A stretch of DNA of 13,039 nt from JBFLXR01 sp040757065 (lineage in GTDB: Bacteria; Pseudomonadota; Gammaproteobacteria; Burkholderiales; Gallionellaceae): contig JBFLXR010000029.1 of the NCBI GenBank assembly GCA_040757065.1, forward strand, positions 1 through 13,039, written 5' to 3'. Both the position numbers and the translations under genes were made by a program. Below are positions 1-6,053 of the stretch, one piece after another; positions within the stretch are counted from its first letter, which is position 1; each line of letters starts with the position of its first letter. Under the pieces are notes generated by a model. That model saw only the letters and a program-made list of their open reading frames with translations, was not told the DNA's origin and ran no database searches.

Positions 1-73
1 TTATCTCAACAACCAACGCGCTCTTACGCTTGGCCGTCCACCGTTTGATTTCCTCTTCCATTACCGTGCTCAC
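1..73 (-). CDS. IS3-type transposase OrfA, N-terminal fragment (runs off left edge)
   Basis: The minus strand from a GTG at 73-71 reads VSTVMEEEIKRWTAKRKSAL followed by VVEI and is open to the window edge. A good ribosome binding site (AAAGGAG) lies just upstream of the GTG; an in-frame ATG at 61-59 is the alternative start. The motif of a basic 'KRWTAKRKSALVVEI' start is one I recognise from helix-turn-helix OrfA proteins (DUF1153-like) of IS3-family insertion sequences, where OrfA provides DNA binding and part of the OrfAB fusion transposase. Only about 24 residues are visible, so family assignment rests on resemblance. Whether the rest of the element is intact cannot be seen. Confidence 0.6.
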   Translation of the reverse strand, partial: MSTVMEEEIKRWTAKRKSALVVEI

Positions 74-125
74 GTTGTCTCCTTTCGAGTTTATCACCTG
101 AGCAGGTTTTCACTGGGTCAATACA
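1..125 (-). mobile_element. End of an insertion sequence (probable IS3 family), boundary approximate
   Basis: The transposase start at 73 and its ribosome binding site are preceded on the minus strand by a short leader. Reading the minus strand inward from 125 gives TGTATTGACCCAGTG, a TG-starting, terminal-repeat-like sequence, so the element's left end is probably at 125 or, if it starts at TGACCC, at 120. The other end, the second terminal repeat and any target duplication are outside the window, so the boundary is inferred. The element stops about 16-20 bp short of the gatB terminator and so does not interrupt a visible gene. Confidence 0.45.
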
Positions 126-140
126 CCCTACCTGTCGCAA

Positions 141-168
141 CAAAAAAGCCCCGCAGTGCGGGGCTTTT
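141..168 (-). terminator. Rho-independent terminator of the gatCAB operon
   Basis: An 11-bp perfect stem (AAAAGCCCCGC at 144-154 with its complement at 158-168) encloses a 3-nt loop. On the minus strand the stem is followed by six T residues (147-142). It lies 17 bp beyond the gatB stop codon, exactly where the gatC-gatA-gatB transcript should end. On the plus strand the stem is followed only by GAACATG, so it should terminate mainly in the minus direction. Confidence 0.92.
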
Positions 169-185
169 GAACATGCGGCTAACGT

Positions 186-1634
186 TTAGCCGGCGAGTTT
201 TTTCTTCAGGATTTCGTTGAGTTGCGCGGGGTTGGCTTTGCCCTTGCTGGCTTTCATGGCGAGGCCGACGAAGAAGCCGAAGAGTTTGTCTTTGCCGCTG
301 CGGTATTCCGCCACTTGGCCGGGGTTGGCGGCGATGATTTCGTCGACCAGCGCTTCGATTGCGCCGCTGTCGGAAACTTGCTTGAGTCCCTTGGCTTCGA
401 TGATGGCATCGGCGTCGCCGCCTTCTGCCCACATGATGCGGAATACTTCTTTTGCGCCGGAGTTGGAGACGGTGTTGTCGGCGATGCGTTTGAGCAGGCC
501 GCCGAGTTGGGCGGCGCTGATCGGGCATTGCGCCATGTCGAGGCCGTCGCGGTTCAGTTGGGCGCTGAGTTCGCCCATGATCCAGTTGGCGGCCATTTTG
601 GCGTTGTCCGGTACGGCTTGCAGCACGGTTTCGAGGAAATCGGCCATTTCGCGCGAGGCGGTCAGCACGCTGGCGTCGTAGGCGGTCAGTCCCAGTTCGC
701 CGGTGTAGCGGGCTTGCTTGGTCTGCGGCAGTTCCGGCAGGGTGGCGCGCAGTTGTTCGATCCAGTCTGCGCCGATGTCGAGCGGCAGCAGGTCGGGGTC
801 GGGGAAGTAGCGGTAGTCGTGCGCATCTTCCTTACTGCGCATCATGCGCGTTTCGCCGGTGTCCGGGTCGAACAGTACGGTGGCCTGCTGAATGCTGCCG
901 CCGTTTTCCAGCGTTTCGATTTGCCATTGCACTTCGTAGTCGATGGCTTGCTGCATGAACTGGAACGAGTTCAGGTTTTTGATTTCGCGGCGGGTGCCGA
1001 ACGGTTCGCTGGGGCGGCGCACCGAAACGTTCACGTCGCAGCGGAACGAGCCTTCCTGCATGTTGCCGTCGCAAATGCCGATCCATTTCACCAGCGTATG
1101 CAGCGTGCGGGCGTAGGCCACGGCCTCGGCGGCAGAGCGCATATCCGGTTCGGAGACGATTTCCAGCAGCGGCGTGCCGGCGCGGTTCAGGTCGATGCCG
1201 GTCATGCCGTGGAAGTCGCCGTGCAGCGATTTGCCCGCATCTTCTTCCAGATGGGCGCGGGTGATGCGCACCACTTTTTCGTAAGCCGGCTGCTTGCCTT
1301 GTGCCGGTACGTGGATGGTCAGTGCGCCTTGTCCGACCACCGGCAGATCCATCTGGCTGATCTGGTAGCCTTTGGGCAGGTCGGGGTAGAAGTAGTTTTT
1401 GCGCGCAAATATCGAGCGCGGTGCGATGTGTGCATTGACCGCCAGCCCGAACTGAATTGCGCGCTCTACCGCGCCTTTGTTGAGCACCGGCAGCACGCCC
1501 GGCAGCGCCAGACTAACGGCATCGGCTTGCGTGTTCGGCTCGGCGCCGAAAGCAGTGGATGCGCCGGAGAAGATTTTACTGTTGGTCGAGAGCTGGGTAT
1601 GTACTTCCAGCCCGATGACGATTTCCCAAGTCAT
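186..1634 (-). CDS. gatB: Aspartyl/glutamyl-tRNA(Asn/Gln) amidotransferase subunit B
   Basis: GatB is the tRNA-binding and kinase subunit of the cytosolic GatCAB complex. It phosphorylates the misacylated Glu-tRNA(Gln) or Asp-tRNA(Asn) and passes it ammonia from GatA. The 482-residue product has the usual family length. It carries the N-terminal GLEVHTQL motif (residues 8-15), a DLPKGYQISQ segment, a LNRAGTPLLEIVSEPD block typical of the catalytic cradle, and a C-terminal YqeY-like helical tRNA-binding domain (roughly residue 330 onward) ending in a Lys-rich tail. The ATG start is 9 nt after the gatA stop, and the sequence TAAGGA lets the gatA stop codon overlap the ribosome binding site, pointing to coupled translation. 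It is the last gene of the operon, followed by the terminator at 141-168. Whether the complex acts on Asn, Gln or both cannot be told from this gene alone. Confidence 0.98.
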   Translation of the reverse strand: MTWEIVIGLEVHTQLSTNSKIFSGASTAFGAEPNTQADAVSLALPGVLPVLNKGAVERAIQFGLAVNAHIAPRSIFARKNYFYPDLPKGYQISQMDLPVVGQGALTIHVPAQGKQPAYEKVVRITRAHLEEDAGKSLHGDFHGMTGIDLNRAGTPLLEIVSEPDMRSAAEAVAYARTLHTLVKWIGICDGNMQEGSFRCDVNVSVRRPSEPFGTRREIKNLNSFQFMQQAIDYEVQWQIETLENGGSIQQATVLFDPDTGETRMMRSKEDAHDYRYFPDPDLLPLDIGADWIEQLRATLPELPQTKQARYTGELGLTAYDASVLTASREMADFLETVLQAVPDNAKMAANWIMGELSAQLNRDGLDMAQCPISAAQLGGLLKRIADNTVSNSGAKEVFRIMWAEGGDADAIIEAKGLKQVSDSGAIEALVDEIIAANPGQVAEYRSGKDKLFGFFVGLAMKASKGKANPAQLNEILKKKLAG

Positions 1635-1643
1635 GTTGGTTCC

Positions 1644-3113
1644 TTACAGACCTTGCGGCGCGCGGCTATGCCAGTCGGTCGCCAGTTGGTATTGGTGCGC
1701 GGCATTCAGCATGCGCGCTTCGTCGAAATAGTTGCCGATGATTTGCAGTCCGACCGGCATGCCCGGATTTCCGTTAGTTGCTGCGCCGAAGCCGCAGGGG
1801 ATGGACATGCCCGGCAATCCGGCCAGATTCACCGCGATGGTGTAGATGTCCGATAAGTACATCTGTACCGGATCGTCGCCCTTTTCGCCGAGGTTGAAGG
1901 CGGTGGTCGGGCTGGTCGGCCCCATGATGATGTCGCAGTGCTTGAAGGCTTCGACGAAATCCTGCGCGATCAGGCGGCGGATTTTCTGCGCCTTGATGTA
2001 GTAGGCGTCATAGTAGCCGTGCGACAGCACATAGGTGCCGATCATGATGCGGCGCTTCACTTCCGCGCCGAAACCTTGTGCGCGACTCTTTTCGTACATG
2101 TCGGTCAGGTCGGTATAGTCCGGGGCGCGGTAGCCGTAGCGCACGCCGTCGAAACGCGACAGGTTGCTGGAGGCTTCCGCCGGAGCCAGCACGTAATAGG
2201 CCGGGACGGAAAGTTTCGAGTTGGGCAGGCTGATGTCCACCACGGTGGCACCGAGTTTTTTGTATTCGGCAATCGCGGCTTCCACTGTTTGCGCCACATC
2301 GCTGCTCAGACCTTCGGCGAAGAACTCGCGCGGCAGGCCGATGCGCAGGCCGGTCAGCGGCTTATTCAGGTCGCGGGCGTAGTCTTCGGCATCGCGTTGC
2401 AGGCTGGTGGAGTCGCGCGGGTCGAAGCCCGCCATGGTGTTCATCAGCACGGCGAGGTCTTCGGCGCTGCGCGCCATCGGGCCGGCCTGATCGAGGCTGG
2501 AGGCGAAGGCGATCATGCCGTAGCGGGAACACACGCCGTAGGTGGGCTTCAGGCCGGAAATGCCGCACAGCGCCGCCGGCTGGCGGATCGAGCCGCCGGT
2601 ATCGGTGCCGGTGGCTGCTGCGCACAGGCGCGCCGCTACCGCAGCGGCAGTGCCGCCCGAGCTGCCGCCGGGCACGGCGTTCAGGTTCCACGGATTTTTC
2701 ACCGCGCCGAAGTACGAGGTTTCGTTGGACGACCCCATGGCGAATTCGTCCATGTTGGTTTTGCCCAGATTGATCGCGCCGGCGGCGTTGAATTTTTCGA
2801 TGATGTGGGCATCGTACGGCGAAATGAAGTTTTCCAGCATTTTCGAGCCGCAGGTGGTGCGCCAGCCCTTGGCGCAGAAGATGTCTTTCTGCGCGATGGG
2901 GATGCCGGTCAGCGCGTCGGCGTTGCCGGCAGCGAGGCGCGCATCGGCGGCGCCGGCCTGCGCCAGACTGGCTTCCGCATTCAGCGTCACATAGGCGTTG
3001 ATTTGCGGGTTGAGCGCTGCAATGCGGTCGAGATAAGTTTGCGTCAGTTCGACGCTGGAAATTTGTTTGGCGCGCAGAGCGTCGCCGAGTTGTTTCAGGC
3101 TGGATTCGAACAT
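1644..3113 (-). CDS. gatA: Aspartyl/glutamyl-tRNA(Asn/Gln) amidotransferase subunit A
   Basis: GatA is the amidase-signature glutaminase that releases ammonia from glutamine and channels it to GatB. The 489-residue protein shows the Ser-cisSer-Lys triad expected of the family: Lys76 in PIAQKDIFC, the cis-Ser at 151 in the GGSSGGTAAA signature, and the nucleophile Ser175 in GTDTGGSIRQPAA. The spacings (75 and 24 residues) match those known for bacterial GatA. The C-terminal GLPGMSIPCGF and PVGLQIIG segments complete the amidase fold. The ATG is 6 nt after the gatC stop and the gatB start is 9 nt after the gatA stop, so the three subunits are made from one message. Nothing looks truncated or altered. 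Confidence 0.98.
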   Translation of the reverse strand: MFESSLKQLGDALRAKQISSVELTQTYLDRIAALNPQINAYVTLNAEASLAQAGAADARLAAGNADALTGIPIAQKDIFCAKGWRTTCGSKMLENFISPYDAHIIEKFNAAGAINLGKTNMDEFAMGSSNETSYFGAVKNPWNLNAVPGGSSGGTAAAVAARLCAAATGTDTGGSIRQPAALCGISGLKPTYGVCSRYGMIAFASSLDQAGPMARSAEDLAVLMNTMAGFDPRDSTSLQRDAEDYARDLNKPLTGLRIGLPREFFAEGLSSDVAQTVEAAIAEYKKLGATVVDISLPNSKLSVPAYYVLAPAEASSNLSRFDGVRYGYRAPDYTDLTDMYEKSRAQGFGAEVKRRIMIGTYVLSHGYYDAYYIKAQKIRRLIAQDFVEAFKHCDIIMGPTSPTTAFNLGEKGDDPVQMYLSDIYTIAVNLAGLPGMSIPCGFGAATNGNPGMPVGLQIIGNYFDEARMLNAAHQYQLATDWHSRAPQGL

Positions 3114-3119
3114 GGCGGC

Positions 3120-3407
3120 TTACTCGATGACTTGGGGAACCAGATACAGGCCCGCTTCGACTTGCGGGGCGACGGCCTGAAAGGCTTCGCGCTGGTTGGG
3201 CTCGGTCACGACATCGTCGCGCAGACGCTGGCTGAGGTCTTGCGCGTGGGACATCGGCTCGATGCCGTCGGTATTCACGGCCTGCATGTCGGCGATCAGG
3301 CCGAAAATGCCGTTCAGTTGGGCTTGCGCGGCGTCCACCTCGGCATCGGTCATCGCCAGCCGGGCCAGACGGGCCACTTTTTTAACGTCGTCGGTACTCA
3401 GGGACAT
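3120..3407 (-). CDS. gatC: Aspartyl/glutamyl-tRNA(Asn/Gln) amidotransferase subunit C
   Basis: GatC is the small scaffold that wraps around the GatA–GatB interface and stabilises the complex. The 95-residue product begins with the family-typical pattern of a DVKKVARLARLAMTDAEV helix and has the later DGIEPMSHAQDLSQRLRDD region, followed by a C-terminal stretch ending in YLVPQVIE that matches the conserved FxVPxVIE tail of GatC. It is the first gene of the minus-strand gatCAB operon. The ribosome binding site is modest (AAAGAG about 10 nt upstream of the ATG). The promoter must lie in the 90-bp spacer shared with mreB. Confidence 0.97.
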   Translation of the reverse strand: MSLSTDDVKKVARLARLAMTDAEVDAAQAQLNGIFGLIADMQAVNTDGIEPMSHAQDLSQRLRDDVVTEPNQREAFQAVAPQVEAGLYLVPQVIE

Positions 3408-3421
3408 GGAATTGCAACTCT

Positions 3422-3450
3422 TTCAGTAACTAAGCTTAATAGGGTATCAT
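3422..3450 (+). promoter_or_regulatory. Candidate sigma-70-type promoter for mreB
   Basis: TATCAT at 3445-3450 is a reasonable -10 box, and TTCAGT at 3422-3427 is a weak -35 box with a 17-bp spacer. It would give a leader of roughly 40 nt before the mreB ATG, with a GAGG ribosome binding site at 3487-3490. This is the best plus-strand match in the 90-bp divergent spacer, but the -35 match is poor and the call is by eye. Confidence 0.35.
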
Positions 3451-3451
3451 A
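3446..3451 (-). promoter_or_regulatory. Candidate -10 box for gatC
   Basis: The minus strand reads TATGAT here, close to the TATAAT consensus, and would start the gatCAB transcript about 30 nt before the gatC ATG. No convincing -35 hexamer sits 16-18 bp upstream, so it may be activator-dependent or the real promoter may differ. It overlaps the candidate mreB -10 box almost completely. Confidence 0.25.
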
Positions 3452-3497
3452 AACGCCTTTTCCGGCGCACCCTTTCACTCCATTTCGAGGCACACAC

Positions 3498-4541
3498 ATG
3501 TTTGGTTTTTTGAACGGTTATTTTTCCAACGATCTGGCGATCGACCTGGGCACTGCGAACACGCTCATCTGGGCGCGCGGGCAGGGCATCGTGCTGGACG
3601 AACCTTCCGTGGTGGCGATCCGTCAGGAAGGCGGTCCCAGCGGCAAGAAAGTGATTTTGCAGGTCGGTCTGGCCGCCAAGCAAATGCTGGGTCGTACGCC
3701 GGGCAATATTACTGCGATCCGTCCGATGAAAGACGGCGTGATTGCCGACTTTACCGTCACCGAGCAAATGCTCAAACAGTTCATCAAAAAGGTGCATAAA
3801 TCCAGCATCTTTACCCCCAGCCCGCGCATCGTGATTTGCGTGCCCTGCGGCTCGACGCAGGTGGAACGCCGTGCGATTCGCGAATCGGCCTACGGCGCGG
3901 GTGCGCGCCGCGTGGAGCTGATCGAAGAGCCGATGGCGGCCGCGATCGGTGCCGATCTGCCGGTGGACGATGCGACCGGCTCGATGGTGGTGGATATCGG
4001 CGGCGGGACGACCGAAGTGGGCGTGTTGTCGCTGGGCGGCGCAGTGTATTCCGGTTCGGTGCGCGTCGGCGGCGATAAGTTCGACGAAGCGATCATCAAC
4101 TACATCCGCCGCAACTACGGTATGCTGATCGGCGAAACGACCGCCGAAGAGATTAAGAAGAAAATCGGCTCCGTCTTCCCTGGCAGCGAAGTGCTGGAAC
4201 TGGAAGTGAAGGGCCGCAATCTGGCCGAAGGCGTGCCGCGCAGCTTTACCGTGTCCAGCAACGAAATTCTGGAAGCGCTGACCGAGCCGCTGAACAGCAT
4301 CGTCAGCGCCGTGAAAAGCGCGCTGGAACAAACTCCGCCCGAACTGGGCGCGGACATCGCCAGCAAGGGCATGGTGCTGACCGGCGGCGGCGCGCTGCTG
4401 CGTGACATCGACCGTTTGCTGATGGAAGAAACCGGTTTGCCGGTGGTGATCGCGGACGATCCGCTGACCTGTGTGGCGCGCGGTTCCGGCAAGGCGCTGG
4501 AGCGCATGGATAAGTTCAGCACCGTCTTTACTTCCGATTGA
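3498..4541 (+). CDS. mreB: Rod-shape-determining actin homologue MreB
   Basis: MreB forms membrane-bound filaments on the cytoplasmic face that orient and move the elongation complex (MreC, MreD, RodZ, RodA, PBP2). The 347-residue length equals that of E. coli MreB. Actin-fold ATP-binding motifs are intact: phosphate-1 at residues 16-24 (DLGTANTLI), phosphate-2 from Asp166 (DIGGGTTEVGVLS), and the adenosine motif from about Gly296 (GGGALLRDID). The start MFGFLNGYF is hydrophobic, fitting the amphipathic membrane-binding end seen in Gram-negative MreB. The ATG is preceded by GAGG with a 7-nt spacer. It is the first gene of the cluster and is separated from mreC by 85 bp holding a GC-rich hairpin. 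Confidence 0.98.
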   Translation: MFGFLNGYFSNDLAIDLGTANTLIWARGQGIVLDEPSVVAIRQEGGPSGKKVILQVGLAAKQMLGRTPGNITAIRPMKDGVIADFTVTEQMLKQFIKKVHKSSIFTPSPRIVICVPCGSTQVERRAIRESAYGAGARRVELIEEPMAAAIGADLPVDDATGSMVVDIGGGTTEVGVLSLGGAVYSGSVRVGGDKFDEAIINYIRRNYGMLIGETTAEEIKKKIGSVFPGSEVLELEVKGRNLAEGVPRSFTVSSNEILEALTEPLNSIVSAVKSALEQTPPELGADIASKGMVLTGGGALLRDIDRLLMEETGLPVVIADDPLTCVARGSGKALERMDKFSTVFTSD

Positions 4542-4567
4542 GCGCCGTTGCTTTAGGCTTATTCCCG

Positions 4568-4600
4568 GCCGCCGCTCCCGCCGCTGTGCGGGCGGGCGGC
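4568..4600 (+). other. GC-rich imperfect hairpin between mreB and mreC
   Basis: GCCGCC (4568-4573) pairs with GGCGGC (4595-4600), and inside it CCCGC (4577-4581) pairs with GCGGG (4588-4592), leaving a small internal bulge and a 6-nt loop. It is not followed by a T run, so it is not a standard intrinsic terminator. It could stabilise the mreB message end or attenuate transcription into mreC. It could also be a chance fold in GC-rich DNA. Confidence 0.4.
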
Positions 4601-4626
4601 TTGCGCGCGTCTTAATGGGGTGATCA

Positions 4627-5529
4627 GTGGAACACGCCCCGCAGCTTCCCTTCTTTAATCGCGGCCCCAGCCTGTATGCCCGGCTGGCGCTGTTTCTCGT
4701 CCTCTCGCTGGTGCTGCTGTTCGTCGATGCGCGCTATCAGTATCTCGACAGTGTGCGCAATGTGGTGTCGATTCTGATGTATCCGGTGGAGCGGCTGGCC
4801 GCCTTGCCGGTGACGGTGTACCGCGGTGTGGGCGACTATCTGACCACGCAGGGCAGCCTGCGCGCCGAAAACGATCTGTTGCGCAAGCAGCGCGCGCTGG
4901 ATGCCGCAGCCTTGCAGCAGTTGCAGGTGTTGCAGGCCGAAAATCAGCAATTGCGGAAGTTTCTGGAGTTGCAGCCGAAGGTGGGCTACAGCACCAAGGC
5001 GACGGAGATTGTGTATGTCGAGCGCGATATTTTCCGCCGCAAAGTGTTTGTGGATAAGGGGGCACAGGCCGGTGTGCAGCCGGGCCAGCCGGTGGTGGAC
5101 GATCGCGGCGTAGTCGGGCAGGTATCGCGGGTGCATCCGTGGCTGAGCGAGGTGACGCTGGTGACCGATAAGGACAATATGGTGCCGGTTCAGGTGCAGC
5201 GCAGCGGGGTGCGCACGGTGGTGTACGGCACCGGCGACAGCGGTGAGCTGTCGGTGCGGTATATGCCGTTCAGCGGCGACATTCAGCCGGGCGATGTGCT
5301 GGTGACTTCCGGCATCGACGGCACTTATCCGGCCGGGATTCCGGTGGCGAAGGTGACCGTGGTGGATCGCAATCCGGCGTTGCCGTTCGCCCGGATTAGC
5401 TGCCAGCCGCTGGGCGGCGCCGACCGTCATCGCCAGTTGCTGATTGTGTCGAGCAATCAAACGCTGCCGGAGCGTCCCGAGCCGGAAGAAAAGGCCGGTA
5501 AGCCGAAGAAGAAACGGGGGCGGCTGTGA
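4627..5529 (+). CDS. mreC: Rod-shape-determining protein MreC
   Basis: MreC is a bitopic inner-membrane protein whose periplasmic domain binds and activates PBP2 and links it to MreB. The 300-residue product has a short cytoplasmic start, one membrane segment at about residues 18-36 (LALFLVLSLVLLF), a periplasmic coiled coil at about 77-116 rich in Leu, Gln and Glu, and a beta-rich domain (about 120-270) with the VFVDKGAQAGVQPGQPV pattern typical of the family. It ends in a Glu/Pro then Lys/Arg-rich tail. The start is GTG, chosen because GGGGTG lies just upstream (4617-4622) and the N-terminus aligns with the family pattern; no earlier start fits as well. The stop overlaps the mreD start by 4 nt (GTGA), implying translational coupling. 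Confidence 0.96.
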   Translation: MEHAPQLPFFNRGPSLYARLALFLVLSLVLLFVDARYQYLDSVRNVVSILMYPVERLAALPVTVYRGVGDYLTTQGSLRAENDLLRKQRALDAAALQQLQVLQAENQQLRKFLELQPKVGYSTKATEIVYVERDIFRRKVFVDKGAQAGVQPGQPVVDDRGVVGQVSRVHPWLSEVTLVTDKDNMVPVQVQRSGVRTVVYGTGDSGELSVRYMPFSGDIQPGDVLVTSGIDGTYPAGIPVAKVTVVDRNPALPFARISCQPLGGADRHRQLLIVSSNQTLPERPEPEEKAGKPKKKRGRL

Positions 5530-6041
5530 ACGACTGGCTGAGAGATCAGGAATACACGCTGCCAGCCAGTGCGTGGTTCATCGGGCTGACGCTGTTTTGC
5601 GCGCTGGCGCTGAGCTGGCTGCCGTGGAGCGGCGGGCTGTTGGTGCTGCGTCCCGACTTTACCGCACTGATGCTGTTGTACTGGTGTACCCACCGGCCGA
5701 ATCAGGTCGGGCTGGGCGTGTCTTGGCTGGTCGGCATTCTGGCCGACGTGGCCGATGCCAGCATGTTCGGTCAGCATGCGCTGGCCTATACCGTGCTGGC
5801 TTTCGGCGGTATTTTGATGCATCGCCGCATTCAGTTATTCGATCTGCGCCAGCAAATTTTGCAGGCGTTCCCGTTGCTGCTGCTGAGCTACCTGATCTAT
5901 GCCGGGGTGCACTGGCAGGTGCGCGGCTATGTGGCGTGGTCGTATTTTATCGGCAGCGCAACCACGGCAGCGCTGTGGATTCCGCTGGCGCTGCTGCTGC
6001 AAGCGGTGCGCCAGCACCGCGCCTCTGACGACGAACTGTAA
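5526..6041 (+). CDS. mreD: Rod-shape-determining protein MreD
   Basis: MreD is a small polytopic inner-membrane protein of the elongation complex that binds MreC and modulates its effect on PBP2. The 171-residue product is almost entirely hydrophobic, with about five membrane segments, and has the family-typical RPDFTALMLLYW region and the GLGVSWLVGILADV segment, where the Gly and Asp residues in the membrane are conserved in MreD proteins. Length is normal for the family. Translation begins at GTG 5526 within the end of mreC (4-nt overlap). No separate strong ribosome binding site is obvious, which fits re-initiation. PBP2 follows 12 nt after the stop. Confidence 0.94.
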   Translation: MNDWLRDQEYTLPASAWFIGLTLFCALALSWLPWSGGLLVLRPDFTALMLLYWCTHRPNQVGLGVSWLVGILADVADASMFGQHALAYTVLAFGGILMHRRIQLFDLRQQILQAFPLLLLSYLIYAGVHWQVRGYVAWSYFIGSATTAALWIPLALLLQAVRQHRASDDEL

Positions 6042-6053
6042 GGCAGGAGCATT

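Noticed and set aside
222..1856. Long plus-strand open frame antisense to gatB
   Set aside because: It mirrors the GC-rich codon pattern of gatB, gives a low-complexity His/Gln/Val/Gly-rich product with no recognisable domain, and gatB is certain on the other strand.
1938..3452. Long plus-strand open frame antisense to gatA and gatC
   Set aside because: Codon-bias shadow of two certain genes; no known fold and no suitable ribosome binding site context.
3454..3466. Small CGCC…GGCG hairpin in the gatC–mreB spacer
   Set aside because: Four-pair stem only; expected by chance in this base composition.
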